Part shown: piece after piece, positions 29,888 to 37,323 of the stretch | Position numbering within the stretch: position 1 is the stretch's first letter | How the letters are laid out: each line of letters opens with the position of its first letter | IMG/VR virus record: IMGVR_UViG_3300025646_000090 | Location: 1-43,617 of that record | Source of the DNA: a virus | DNA length: 43,617 bases | Direction: 5' to 3' (one strand) | Translations under genes and position numbers: made by a program | The notes under the pieces: model-generated | What the model saw: only the letters and a program-made list of their open reading frames with translations | Database searches by the model: none | What the model was told of the DNA's origin: nothing

Positions 29888-30202
29888 TCAAGCCTTTTTA
29901 GTAGAACTACGAGTGCGACGGGTTGTAGGAGGAGCGGCTAGAATCTCTTCTTCAGGACGCTTCAGTGCTGGGTTATAGGTGTCAAAGCCCACTTTATAGC
30001 CGCTACGTCCGGCTACGCCAATGCCCATAATAGGCAGGCCTACAAAGTAGCAGTTGGTTGCTTGTTCATGGTTGTTGCCGGCGGTGATACGGCAATCCAC
30101 AATATAAACGGCCCCCATAATGGCGGCCATACTGGCTCCTGTAGCCATCGCTTGAGAGGCCCCTCCAGCAGCGGAACCAAGAGCTTTTAAAAGAATGTTC
30201 AT
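29888..30202 (-). CDS. Small membrane protein, 104 aa
   Basis: An Ala/Gly-rich membrane helix (residues about 17-36, MATGASMAAIMGAVYIVDCR), then GNNHEQATNCYFVGLPIMGI, a GYKVGFDTYNPALKRPEEE stretch and a basic tail (TTRRTRSSTKKA). Two Cys flank the predicted lumenal loop. A holin-like role is possible, but the tail and loop are unlike classical holins. A weak - strand promoter-like AGGAAGCCTC lies 19 bases upstream. Confidence 0.65.
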   Translation of the reverse strand: MNILLKALGSAAGGASQAMATGASMAAIMGAVYIVDCRITAGNNHEQATNCYFVGLPIMGIGVAGRSGYKVGFDTYNPALKRPEEEILAAPPTTRRTRSSTKKA

Positions 30203-30221
30203 GCTGGAGGAGCTACTAATA

Positions 30222-30231
30222 GAGGCTTCCT
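30222..30231 (-). promoter_or_regulatory. Extended -10 phage promoter motif, weak, - strand
   Basis: AGGAAGCCTC, 19 bases before the ATG at 30202. Confidence 0.35.
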
Positions 30232-30463
30232 ATTTGGAATTTAGCTGACTTTTTAGGTCCCTAATAGTTTTATAAAAATAGCCATAATCTCGTGTTTCTG
30301 TGACTCTTTTGTTTTTACCACAGACATTACATTTGCCAGACCATGTAGAACTACAGCCTACGCTATAGACTCCATACTTTTGGCCACAGTCATGACAAGT
30401 GGTGGCTGCGTTATTCAAGCGTCTGATTTGACCTCTAATGGTCAGTTGCTCAAAAGGTTTCAT
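30230..30463 (-). CDS. Small zinc-finger protein, 77 aa
   Basis: Two CxxC pairs (TTCHDCGQKYG and GKCNVCGKNK) plus one extra Cys form a four-Cys zinc site at residues about 23-50. The flanks are basic (RGQIRRLNN) and end in a helical tail (YFYKTIRDLKSQLNSK). It may bind DNA, RNA or a protein partner. Its ATG overlaps the stop of the 30460 gene as ATGA, so the pair is coupled. Confidence 0.65.
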   Translation of the reverse strand: MKPFEQLTIRGQIRRLNNAATTCHDCGQKYGVYSVGCSSTWSGKCNVCGKNKRVTETRDYGYFYKTIRDLKSQLNSK

Positions 30464-30906
30464 TTGAAATACACGCGATAATTACAGTGTTTTGCATCCA
30501 GAGGATGCTCGTAGGAGTCTTCTTCTGTAATTACACAGATTTTGCATCCTTCATTGTCTACATAGACACGCACATGATCTGTGATGTTATGAGCTTCAAG
30601 GGTATCAAAAATACCATTGATCAACTCTCTAGTGGAGGCTGTAGGATGACCATACTTATCAAAATGTCCTCCGCTGGTTACTAGAACGTCTTTATTTTGT
30701 TTATCAATAACTAGGACTACATTACCTTTAATATGAACTTCAAAGGTGTGATAACTGTAATTTACTCGGATAGGGCCATAGATTTTTTTATGTACTTTAG
30801 AGGAGGGCTCTAGGCTAAAGAAATCTCCGAGGTTGTTAATAACACGCTGCGTGAGCATCCGGTTTGACCGGCTACCAGCAGGTTTTCTGGTTTGTAGGAT
30901 GGGCAT
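30460..30906 (-). CDS. Hypothetical protein, 148 aa
   Basis: The start at ATG 30906 is preferred because GGGAG lies eight bases upstream and the longer frame to 30966 would run through the promoter and a terminator. The N-terminus is basic (TRKPAGSRSNRMLTQRVINN), followed by a beta-rich domain (RVNYSYHTFEVHIKGNVVLV, then VIDKQNKDVLVTSGGHFDKY) and an end with NEGCKICVITEEDSYEHPLD. The region may form a small alpha/beta domain; no family is recognised. It is transcribed from the one classical sigma70 promoter of the window. Confidence 0.6.
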   Translation of the reverse strand: MPILQTRKPAGSRSNRMLTQRVINNLGDFFSLEPSSKVHKKIYGPIRVNYSYHTFEVHIKGNVVLVIDKQNKDVLVTSGGHFDKYGHPTASTRELINGIFDTLEAHNITDHVRVYVDNEGCKICVITEEDSYEHPLDAKHCNYRVYFK

Positions 30907-30937
30907 GAGGGTTGCTCCCTTGCTTGGTGGCTTCCGT

Positions 30938-30966
30938 ATTATAGGCAGAAGAAAAGCCCCCGTCAA
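30938..30966 (-). promoter_or_regulatory. Classical sigma70 promoter (TTGACG-17-TATAAT)
   Basis: On the - strand TTGACG (30961-30966) and TATAAT (30938-30943) are separated by exactly 17 bases. The -35 lies in the loop and stem of the terminator at 30951-30972. It drives the 30906 and 30463 genes and is the only full consensus host-type promoter I found. Confidence 0.75.
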
Positions 30967-30972
30967 GGGGGC
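30951..30972 (-). terminator. Intrinsic terminator after the 30979 gene
   Basis: On the - strand GCCCCC-TTGAC-GGGGGC followed by TTTTC. Confidence 0.75.
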
Positions 30973-30978
30973 CAGGAC

Positions 30979-31167
30979 TCAACTGGACAGGGGAACGTCG
31001 TCCCAGGCCGTTGGGATGAACCGATGGCGACGGTTCTGTTTGGCTACATGGTAATCGTACTCAAATCGTTCATCAGTTTCAATAGCAATGTTTTGTGTTT
31101 TTTCTTGTTTAGTTTTTGGAGTACGATAGTATTTGTCTTCTGGATTTTTACGATAAGTGCGGGACAT
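30979..31167 (-). CDS. Small basic protein, 62 aa
   Basis: The start at ATG 31167 is 21 bases after the TGGTAAACTG motif; the in-frame GTG at 31185 would sit too close. The protein begins MSRTYRKNPEDKYYRTPKTK, ends RRHRFIPTAWDDVPLSS, and is basic in the first half. It may bind nucleic acid. A hairpin terminator follows. No family recognised. Confidence 0.6.
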   Translation of the reverse strand: MSRTYRKNPEDKYYRTPKTKQEKTQNIAIETDERFEYDYHVAKQNRRHRFIPTAWDDVPLSS

Positions 31168-31188
31168 GATCTTATAGAACTGCACCCT

Positions 31189-31198
31189 CAGTTTACCA
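31189..31198 (-). promoter_or_regulatory. Extended -10 phage promoter motif, - strand
   Basis: TGGTAAACTG, 21 bases before the ATG at 31167. Confidence 0.6.
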
Positions 31199-31199
31199 A

Positions 31200-31526
31200 T
31201 TAGTAATTAATGTTGACTGGTGCGATACCATCGATGGGTACGCCCAAATAACTAGCTGCTCCAGCCGACAGATCAATACTATTACAATTACAGCGATCAG
31301 TGATGGGCACAACTAGACTGCGGCCTTTTCGCGTTACTCGTACTTTTGTACCACACGGCAACCAGGGATGCGCTGCTGATACACCCCAATGTCTATAGGT
31401 CTGACCACAATATGTAGTCCGGCCATTATACCAAGGATGGTAGACCGTGGCTGTTACTGTACGTGCTTGTACGGGCACAGCAGAAAGCAACACTGCAGCA
31501 GCAGAGAGAAATTTTAGCATGGTCAT
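31200..31526 (-). CDS. Secreted RlpA-like double-psi beta-barrel protein, 108 aa
   Basis: A signal peptide (residues 1-22, MLKFLSAAAVLLSAVPVQA) is followed by a small double-psi barrel: ATVYHPWYNGRTTYCGQTYR, LPCGTKVRVT, PITDRCNCNSIDLSAGAASY. The GTKVRVT then TDRC....IDLS order is that of RlpA/expansin-like domains, which act on or bind peptidoglycan. The Asp in ITDR matches the catalytic acid position of the fold. Four Cys could form disulphides outside the cytoplasm. Its ATG overlaps the stop of the lysozyme-like gene, so both are made together. Confidence 0.8.
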   Translation of the reverse strand: MTMLKFLSAAAVLLSAVPVQARTVTATVYHPWYNGRTTYCGQTYRHWGVSAAHPWLPCGTKVRVTRKGRSLVVPITDRCNCNSIDLSAGAASYLGVPIDGIAPVNINY

Positions 31527-32167
31527 CAAGCGAAGGAGAAGTTCAGTCGAAGTTGTTGGAGCACTGCTCGGACTTTAGCCACTGTGGTATGGGCTCGATT
31601 GCCATAACCGTAGTAACTGTGGCCGGAGGTGGTTGGAATACCTGCCCATTCCTTAGCCAATTCATTAATAGCTGTTGGCAGATGATGACCTGTCTTGATG
31701 TACTGCCATACTTTTGGGCGCTTGTGTTGCAGTAAAGCAAGCAACAGTTTGTCTTGATTCTCAGGAGAGAAGTACTCTTCTTCTGAGAGTTTAGCCCACT
31801 TCACGGCTGCACGCAGGGTACTTGGGATGATCTGGTAGCGACCAACAGCATGCAATAGACCGCGACGTTGAAGGGCTTTGATTTCGCGGATGGTAATCTC
31901 TTCACAGGAGCGGCCCGTCAGTTTAATCAGGCCATTAGAGCCTAAGTCCATAGCGCGGCCAGCATTAGCTGCATTGTAGCCACCGACAGAATCAGACTCT
32001 ACTTCTCCTATGAGATCCGCCAATTCGGCAACATTGGTGGATTCCTTAGGGTTGAATGGGAGTTCTTTTGGAGTACTCTCAAGAAGCTTAGCGCTTTCTG
32101 AGTAGTGGATTTTTGAAGGATCGAAGAAAGGAGTTAGGGTTAGAACAGATTGAAGAAGAAAAAACAT
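31526..32167 (-). CDS. Exported lysozyme-like glycosidase, 213 aa
   Basis: A short hydrophobic start (FFLLQSVLTLTPFF) is followed by a lysozyme-superfamily domain: LIGEVESDSVGGYNAA with the likely catalytic Glu near residue 54, LLHAVGRYQIIPSTL, EEYFSPENQDKLLLALLQHK and LAKEWAGIP. The GRYQI.P.T...........FSPENQD..........KRP plan is typical of phage and cyanobacterial muramidase-like proteins. It overlaps the RlpA-like gene by one base. A leader mini-ORF at 32140-32187 overlaps its start. It could open the wall from outside, help release, or exclude other phages. Confidence 0.8.
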   Translation of the reverse strand: MFFLLQSVLTLTPFFDPSKIHYSESAKLLESTPKELPFNPKESTNVAELADLIGEVESDSVGGYNAANAGRAMDLGSNGLIKLTGRSCEEITIREIKALQRRGLLHAVGRYQIIPSTLRAAVKWAKLSEEEYFSPENQDKLLLALLQHKRPKVWQYIKTGHHLPTAINELAKEWAGIPTTSGHSYYGYGNRAHTTVAKVRAVLQQLRLNFSFA

Positions 32168-32187
32168 TGGATTGAAACAAAGGACAT
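32140..32187 (-). CDS. 15-aa mini-ORF overlapping the lysozyme-like start
   Basis: An ATG 25 bases after the TGGTAAAATA motif, with GGAG six bases upstream, opens a 15-residue frame (MSFVSIQCFFFFNLF) that overlaps the first codons of the lysozyme-like gene in another frame. It is the third case of a promoter-proximal mini-ORF here. It may tune translation of the next gene. There is no evidence for a functional peptide. Confidence 0.3.
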   Translation of the reverse strand: MSFVSIQCFFFFNLF

Positions 32188-32212
32188 GATTATCTCCGAC
32201 TCAACACTTAGA

Positions 32213-32222
32213 TATTTTACCA
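32213..32222 (-). promoter_or_regulatory. Extended -10 phage promoter motif, - strand
   Basis: TGGTAAAATA, 25 bases before the mini-ORF and 45 before the lysozyme-like ATG at 32167. Confidence 0.45.
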
Positions 32223-32232
32223 GATAATCCCG

Positions 32233-34224
32233 TTAGTGTGCTTCACTCCAACGATGACCCATCAGAGTTTCGCATTCTAGGGGAATAGTACCTAGGTATT
32301 TTTTCTGAAGATCAGCGTCACTCATACATTCTTTAACGATTTTTGCGGCATATTCTGCTTTGGCTTCAGGGACTTCCAACAGAATTTCGTCATGGACAAG
32401 ATGCAGGGGGATAACGTCAGGATTAGGAACGACTAGGCGCTCCCAGACCAGTATAGCAGCCTCTGCGAGCAAATCACGCCCAGCAGCCTGGATGGGCCAG
32501 TTCACCCCGTTGGTATGGATCAGGGGGCCTTCCTCAGGCCTGATATGGCCCCATTTATTGGTTTTCTTGCCTCCGAGGGGGCTGGGGGTGCCCATGATAC
32601 GACCAAGAGTGCTCCTAAGGAAATATTTTGGATTATTTTTGTCTCTAAATACTGACATTTGTGCAGAGATCATGTAATGCGTTTCATGCCAGGCTGTATA
32701 GGCTTTTTCTGCTTCAGCTTTATCTACTTTACGTTTGAGCACACTTTCTAGTTGGGCGTGTAGTTTATTGACACCGCAGCCGTACTGTAAGGCAAAGTTC
32801 GCGGTTTTGCCCACGGCACGTTGCTCAGAAGTCACTTCATCCTCAGGAACACCGAAGATTTTAGATGCCATTCGGCGGTGAGCATCAATATTAGGATCCA
32901 GAGCAAGCTCTTGCATAGCTGGGTCTTTATAGGTATGAGCTGCCAGGCGCACCTCGATGGCACTGAAGTCAGCGTCTAGCATTATATACCCAGGTCTAGC
33001 CACAAAGAACTCACGGGTTGTCTTAGGGGCTCCGTGTAAAGTTGCTCCCAGAATAATAGTAGTTGTTTTTTCTTTGCCCGTTTTAGTGAATTCACCAGAT
33101 GGCACAGAGCCCTTGAAGGCTGTAGGACAAGACATACGCCCTGTATCGGCTCCAATCACCCTGAGGTTTGGATGTACAGTTCCTCCAGTAAGCTCAGCCA
33201 TATTAAGCCAAGGTAGAATGTAAGTCCCGATAGTTTTAACAACTTCTTTTAATTCAAGCAGAACAGAAACTTGAGGATGCTTTCTAGCTAGGAATTCAAT
33301 GGTCTGCTTGTTGGTACTAGTAACGTCAGGGTCTAATTGTTGCAGTACTGGTAGTAATTGTGCAGGGCTATTGGGGTTATTTACGCCAAAGACTTCACAG
33401 CATTTAGCATAAAGTCGTTCTTTTTCTGCCTCTAATTTTATCTTGGTTTCTTGTACTTTTTCTACGTCTAAGGTAATACCATTAGCATTACAAGCTGCCA
33501 TCATGGGCAGTACGCGGAAATCTGCGCGTGCAGCAGCAAGCTGTTTGGTCTGTTGTAGACGTTCTTGATACAGTTTTTCTAAATCTAGGACACATAGAGC
33601 ATCTTTAGAAGCATAAACTAATTGAGATTGTGTCAGATCAGCACCCCAATTAGAAGTCTGTTCATCTTTATCTAGGAAGGCTTTTAAATCTCTACCTACG
33701 CAACTACCCAGGTCTAGTCCATAACCACTGCCTCTATTGGGTTCTAAGGGTAATAGATTAGCACTAAGAACCCTAGCGGCTACTTGAGTATCGAAGACAT
33801 CAGCAGTAGCACGTATTCCTAAGTGTTCCATATATAGAAACTCAAAAGCCAGATTATGGCCAACAATGGTACGTTTATCCCTGGGGCATTCTAATAAAGT
33901 TTTAAGAAAAGCTAGGCCTTCAGTGGGCACAGCTTTCATATCTATAATTATAACGTAGCGTTCATAGGTGTCAGTAATAAAACCGATCTGTACAGTACGA
34001 ACTTTGCCTCCAATATAGGGGTACAACGAAGCTACGTGGCGCCAGATATCTTGACGTTCATTATAGGTTTCTATATCAAAACCCAGTTTTTTTGGAGAAA
34101 CAGTTTTAAGCAGTTGCCGAGCACCTTTAACTTTATCTTGGGTATCTACCAGCAGTAAAATGTCTGGTTCTGGGTAGGGTGCGTAATCTTTGAAGGGGTC
34201 AATGGGGGCTTCTTTTTTAGGCAT
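32233..34224 (-). CDS. polA: Family A DNA polymerase with 3'-5' exonuclease, 663 aa
   Basis: Replicative phage polymerase. The exonuclease domain has Exo I LGFDIETY (D50, E52), Exo II GHNLAFEFLYM and Exo III YASKDALCVLDL. Polymerase motifs follow: A, LDADFSAIEVRLAA; B, RAVGKTANFALQYG; C, LVHDEILLEV. The residue equivalent to E. coli Phe762 is Phe (KTANF). There is no 5'-3' exonuclease domain. The gene lies downstream of the 34224, 34611 and 34902 small genes. Length is usual for phage enzymes. The + frames at 32360 and 32957 are shadows. Confidence 0.97.
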   Translation of the reverse strand: MPKKEAPIDPFKDYAPYPEPDILLLVDTQDKVKGARQLLKTVSPKKLGFDIETYNERQDIWRHVASLYPYIGGKVRTVQIGFITDTYERYVIIIDMKAVPTEGLAFLKTLLECPRDKRTIVGHNLAFEFLYMEHLGIRATADVFDTQVAARVLSANLLPLEPNRGSGYGLDLGSCVGRDLKAFLDKDEQTSNWGADLTQSQLVYASKDALCVLDLEKLYQERLQQTKQLAAARADFRVLPMMAACNANGITLDVEKVQETKIKLEAEKERLYAKCCEVFGVNNPNSPAQLLPVLQQLDPDVTSTNKQTIEFLARKHPQVSVLLELKEVVKTIGTYILPWLNMAELTGGTVHPNLRVIGADTGRMSCPTAFKGSVPSGEFTKTGKEKTTTIILGATLHGAPKTTREFFVARPGYIMLDADFSAIEVRLAAHTYKDPAMQELALDPNIDAHRRMASKIFGVPEDEVTSEQRAVGKTANFALQYGCGVNKLHAQLESVLKRKVDKAEAEKAYTAWHETHYMISAQMSVFRDKNNPKYFLRSTLGRIMGTPSPLGGKKTNKWGHIRPEEGPLIHTNGVNWPIQAAGRDLLAEAAILVWERLVVPNPDVIPLHLVHDEILLEVPEAKAEYAAKIVKECMSDADLQKKYLGTIPLECETLMGHRWSEAH

Positions 34225-34610
34225 TACCAGCGTTCTCCTTTAGATAAGCGGGACTCCATCTCGTCAATAGTAGCCGGGGGTTTCAGGTGAGATGGTCCTT
34301 TCCAGATCCACCACTTTTTCTCAGAGCTAATTAGCTTGGTGTCGTACAGACTGAGGATCTGTACCCAACTATTACCAAAATGGTCGTAACCTTTGACTGC
34401 GTAAGATGGACAACGACTTGCTGCCATATCTGCTACAAATCTGGGCCCCACACGATTCCAAGAGGGCTGCTTGCCTTTCCACGTAAGCGAACAGCTGGGC
34501 CAGGGTAATTCTTCTTTATCGTACAACCGGCAACAAGGCCCTAGGACTTCATAAACAAAAGAACCTCCAAAGGAACGAATGAATTTACCGGAATGTAGAG
34601 GATGGCTCAT
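34224..34610 (-). CDS. Hypothetical protein, 128 aa
   Basis: Trp- and Cys-rich: SFVYEVLGPCCRLYDKEELP, SCSLTWKGKQPSWNRVGPRF, YDTKLISSEKKWWIWKGPSH. The composition suggests a small beta domain, possibly metal-binding. It overlaps the polymerase start by one base and follows the 34611 gene without a gap, so it is part of the replication operon. No family recognised. Confidence 0.65.
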   Translation of the reverse strand: MSHPLHSGKFIRSFGGSFVYEVLGPCCRLYDKEELPWPSCSLTWKGKQPSWNRVGPRFVADMAASRCPSYAVKGYDHFGNSWVQILSLYDTKLISSEKKWWIWKGPSHLKPPATIDEMESRLSKGERW

Positions 34611-34856
34611 TCAATCTTCAGCATTAGTGCTCAGACTACGGGCATCAATAATACGCCCATCAGGGAAAAGGACCGTTGCCTCAATAACATAATCTTCGTG
34701 CTCTTGCATGAATTCAATGAATTCATACACATCCTCATCCTCGGGATATAGCATCTCCATAACTTGATTAGCATCTTCTGAGAAATATTCAGAAGCGTCT
34801 TGATCAAAGGTGACCCTGGCTAAGAACCCTGAGGTCATGCGGGTTTTGGCGGGCAT
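34611..34856 (-). CDS. Hypothetical acidic protein, 81 aa
   Basis: It has a short basic start (PAKTRMTSGFLARVTF) and then is strongly acidic (EYFSEDANQVMEMLYPEDED), ending in a beta-rich part (YVIEATVLFPDGRIIDARSL). Such acidic small proteins can be DNA mimics or polymerase partners, which is speculation. It heads the polymerase operon behind its own extended -10 promoter. Not recognised. Confidence 0.65.
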   Translation of the reverse strand: MPAKTRMTSGFLARVTFDQDASEYFSEDANQVMEMLYPEDEDVYEFIEFMQEHEDYVIEATVLFPDGRIIDARSLSTNAED

Positions 34857-34877
34857 GGGAGATTGCGTAGGCTTCTT

Positions 34878-34887
34878 CAGTATAGCA
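34878..34887 (-). promoter_or_regulatory. Extended -10 promoter, - strand
   Basis: TGCTATACTG, 21 bases before the ATG at 34856. A TTGACT -35-like hexamer lies 15 bases further up (34900-34905), shorter than the usual spacing. Confidence 0.5.
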
Positions 34888-34901
34888 GGTAACCTGGCCA
34901 G

Positions 34902-35087
34902 TCAAGTCACATAGGGCCAACAGGGCTCCACATCCGTAAGGTACGCTTCAGGATCAGCCGGATGAGTCTCGGCATAAGATCGGAATAACTTTTTCATTTC
35001 ATCCCATGAAACTCGACATTTTACAGCGGCCGTTGGTACATTCAATTTACCAGCAGCAAGCATGCTGCAAACTTCATTGCAGTCCAT
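34902..35087 (-). CDS. Small helix-turn-helix-like protein, 61 aa
   Basis: Residues 8-35 (SMLAAGKLNVPTAAVKCRVS, then WDEMKKLFRSYAE) resemble a small helix-turn-helix with a recognition helix after RVSWDEM. The acidic C-terminus ends PCWPYVT. It could be a regulator, but the match is by eye only. It follows the portal gene after 22 bases, with a weak CGGTAACATT motif 18 bases before its ATG. Confidence 0.6.
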   Translation of the reverse strand: MDCNEVCSMLAAGKLNVPTAAVKCRVSWDEMKKLFRSYAETHPADPEAYLTDVEPCWPYVT

Positions 35088-35109
35088 TTACTAGAGTAAA
35101 TATTTAATG

Positions 35110-36633
35110 TTACCGATTAATATCAGCCGTAGTTCCTTGGGTATCTTTCTGTTGATTTTGAGCGGCTAATTGCTCAGCAGCAATAGGATCCTTGGGTGCC
35201 GCAGGGGGTTCAATAGGTTGCTTTTCGGCTTCGTCTTCCTTGATGCGTTCCAGTTCTGCTTCGATCCGCACATCAGGATCCAGAACACCCCCTCGACGCA
35301 GTTCCTCAAGAATAGTCTGGCGACTAAGCAGACCTTCTCGATAAAGATTAACCAGTTGAGCCATACCAGAAGGATCAATAGGCTTATTGATTAAGCTGTC
35401 GTTCATAGCTAAGCCACTTTCAGGATTAATACTAGACTGCTCGCCTGCAAATAAAGCCCAGAGACGCATAATAGTATTAAAAGCACTGACTTTAGTACGA
35501 ATCATGCCAGACACCTGTGCGGCTACTTGAGAAGCCCGCAGGGAAGCCTCTGTGGCAGTTTTGATACTAGAACCATACAGGAAGTTCAAGCTGGAGCGGT
35601 CCATTAGGGCTTCAATGTGCTCGATTTCTTTCTGATGCTGCAGGAGAGACTGGCCCGTAGGTTCAGCGAACTTAAAGTCGCCATCCGTATCTAGATCAAC
35701 AGCAGTGTTCGGACCAAGCACCAGGGGTGGCATCTGACCATCAGAGCCGGCTACAGCCCCCTTCCGCACCGGCACTGGCATCGCACACTTGTGGAGCAGC
35801 TCAGTGAGGTCTGAGCGCATCTGGAAGTGCTGTAAGGTCATCGATGCCAGACCCTGCATCGGGAGATCTGAGACAGCAAAGTTGGTGTTGTTTGCGCCAT
35901 ACCACACCAGGGGCACATATTGAACGCTGGTACGCACTTGCTCTACTTTTTTATTACGCCACCCTTTTTCAGTTTTCTCAACGGTGTAGGTGGTTACTAG
36001 GCCAGGTTCAAGAACATGGTACACCGGCTCAATTTTAGAGCCAAAGCTGTTAGGAATACGAACTGGCTTATACTGACGTACAGTGGCTTGAGTTACTCGT
36101 TGACGACCTTTGATGTACTCTACTTGCCAATTGATGACATCCGCACGATCAATTTGTAACACATAAGGAGTACGGCCATCTCGTTGTTGGTCAAGAAAAC
36201 TCTCACTGCCATCGGACGGTAGCATATCCACCATGATATATACGCCGCCATCCCGAAGAACCTTTTCATCGCAACGACCTAAGAAGGATTGGATGCTGGA
36301 GCCGTGGAGGTCTACGTTATCTTGACTTGATTCCATGCTGGGCGGGACATCTATAAGTTCAAAGCGCCCTAACAGACCGGCATACCCACGAATCGCGTCC
36401 CTAAAAATAGGAACATATGTAGCTCTATGTAAGCGTTCTTTGTACGCCATTGATGGTTCGCCAGGTTCTTTGTGTAGATATTTTTCTTTAAGAGTTATAT
36501 CTTCAGCCCCTAAGCCATTCAAGCCGGCCCAACAGTCATAGGCAATCTCCAGATCAGGGAGAATCCGCACCAACTCAGGCCTATGGTACGAGACTAAAGA
36601 AGGATCGTTTATAGGATGGCTGATAGGGAGCAT
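35110..36633 (-). CDS. Portal protein (DUF4055-like), 507 aa
   Basis: The N-terminal SHPIN...YHRPELVRILPDLE, the later LHKEPGEPSMAYKERLHRAT and IFRDAIRGYAGLLGRFE match the DUF4055 type of phage portals. The C-terminal part has helical DRSSLNFLYGSSIKTATEAS and SQVAAQVSGMIRTK, as in portal crowns, and a Gln/Pro-rich tail. The start at ATG 36633 (ISHPIN) is preferred by similarity; ATG 36666 would add eleven residues and lies 12 bases from the promoter motif. It forms the DNA channel of the head and sits on the opposite strand from the capsid gene. Confidence 0.85.
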   Translation of the reverse strand: MLPISHPINDPSLVSYHRPELVRILPDLEIAYDCWAGLNGLGAEDITLKEKYLHKEPGEPSMAYKERLHRATYVPIFRDAIRGYAGLLGRFELIDVPPSMESSQDNVDLHGSSIQSFLGRCDEKVLRDGGVYIMVDMLPSDGSESFLDQQRDGRTPYVLQIDRADVINWQVEYIKGRQRVTQATVRQYKPVRIPNSFGSKIEPVYHVLEPGLVTTYTVEKTEKGWRNKKVEQVRTSVQYVPLVWYGANNTNFAVSDLPMQGLASMTLQHFQMRSDLTELLHKCAMPVPVRKGAVAGSDGQMPPLVLGPNTAVDLDTDGDFKFAEPTGQSLLQHQKEIEHIEALMDRSSLNFLYGSSIKTATEASLRASQVAAQVSGMIRTKVSAFNTIMRLWALFAGEQSSINPESGLAMNDSLINKPIDPSGMAQLVNLYREGLLSRQTILEELRRGGVLDPDVRIEAELERIKEDEAEKQPIEPPAAPKDPIAAEQLAAQNQQKDTQGTTADINR

Positions 36634-36678
36634 TTTATGACAAAAAATAACTTGAAACTCTAGCATCTAGAGTCTATT

Positions 36679-36688
36679 TAGGATACCA
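36679..36688 (-). promoter_or_regulatory. Extended -10 phage promoter motif, - strand
   Basis: TGGTATCCTA, 12 bases before ATG 36666 and 45 before ATG 36633 of the portal. Confidence 0.6.
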
Positions 36689-36691
36689 CAA

Positions 36692-36710
36692 GAAAAGGGC
36701 CTTTCGGCCC
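36692..36710 (-). terminator. Intrinsic terminator after the dCTP deaminase gene
   Basis: On the - strand GGGCC-GAAA-GGCCC followed by TTTTC. Confidence 0.8.
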
Positions 36711-36715
36711 ATTTA

Positions 36716-36725
36716 AGGTATACTA
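36716..36725 (+). promoter_or_regulatory. Orphan + strand promoter motif
   Basis: AGGTATACTA on the + strand at the 3' end of the deaminase gene. No + gene follows, so it would make antisense RNA or be a chance match. Confidence 0.3.
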
Positions 36726-36730
36726 TCTAA

Positions 36731-37279
36731 TTACCCTTTTGATGGGGTTGTAGTATCGTCGTTGTTGTACCGTCCTGTGACCGAGTAAGGACGAAGAGGC
36801 ACATCATCAAGATGACAAAAACGTAATTGAGCCATCTTCATACCGGCTTTCATTTGCAAGGAATTGAATTGGTTGTTGTTACGCAGCTCCAGCGTCACTC
36901 GACCGCTAAATCCAGGATCAATGTACCCTGCAAGTGCGTGCTCCCAACCTTCTCTTGCCCGGCTACTTTTAAGATAAAGAATAGCCTCTAAATAAGTAGG
37001 GACGCGAATTAATTCTTCCGTACAAGCCAGAACAAACTGACCAGGCAGCAATTCATAGGTTGTTTTGCTGATGTCAAATTCAATCCAACGATCTCCCCTA
37101 AGACCTACAGCTCCTTCAAATCGAAAATCGGAGGAGTAATACCTAGGTTTTTCAACAAGAAGGCAAGATCCCAGAGTTACATCATAGGAAGCAGGGTTCT
37201 GTTGCTCTGATTCATAGGGCTCAATCAAACCCGCAGAGCGTGCCAGATGTCGGATTTGGTGGTCAACAAGAGTGCTCAT
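36731..37279 (-). CDS. dcd: dCTP deaminase, 182 aa
   Basis: A member of the dCTP deaminase/dUTPase family. QNPASYDVTLGSCLLV, YLKSSRAREGWEHALAGYID and DPGFSGRVTLELRNNN carry the conserved SSxAR, GxIDPGF and TLEL elements, the last with the catalytic Glu of deaminases. It converts dCTP to dUTP toward dTTP synthesis. It lies downstream of the ribonucleotide reductase gene and is followed by a terminator. A hairpin separates it from that gene. Bifunctional dCTP deaminase/dUTPase is possible but cannot be told by eye. Confidence 0.9.
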   Translation of the reverse strand: MSTLVDHQIRHLARSAGLIEPYESEQQNPASYDVTLGSCLLVEKPRYYSSDFRFEGAVGLRGDRWIEFDISKTTYELLPGQFVLACTEELIRVPTYLEAILYLKSSRAREGWEHALAGYIDPGFSGRVTLELRNNNQFNSLQMKAGMKMAQLRFCHLDDVPLRPYSVTGRYNNDDTTTPSKG

Positions 37280-37300
37280 AATAAAAAATGTATGAAAGAA

Positions 37301-37316
37301 GGGGGAGGGATCCCCC
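37301..37316 (-). terminator. Hairpin between RNR and dCTP deaminase genes
   Basis: GGGGGA (37301-37306) pairs with TCCCCC (37311-37316). On the - strand it is followed by CTTCTTTC, a weak T tract, so it may be a partial terminator. TGATACAAT, an extended -10-like sequence, overlaps the end of the RNR gene just upstream. Confidence 0.45.
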
Positions 37317-37323
37317 TATTGTA

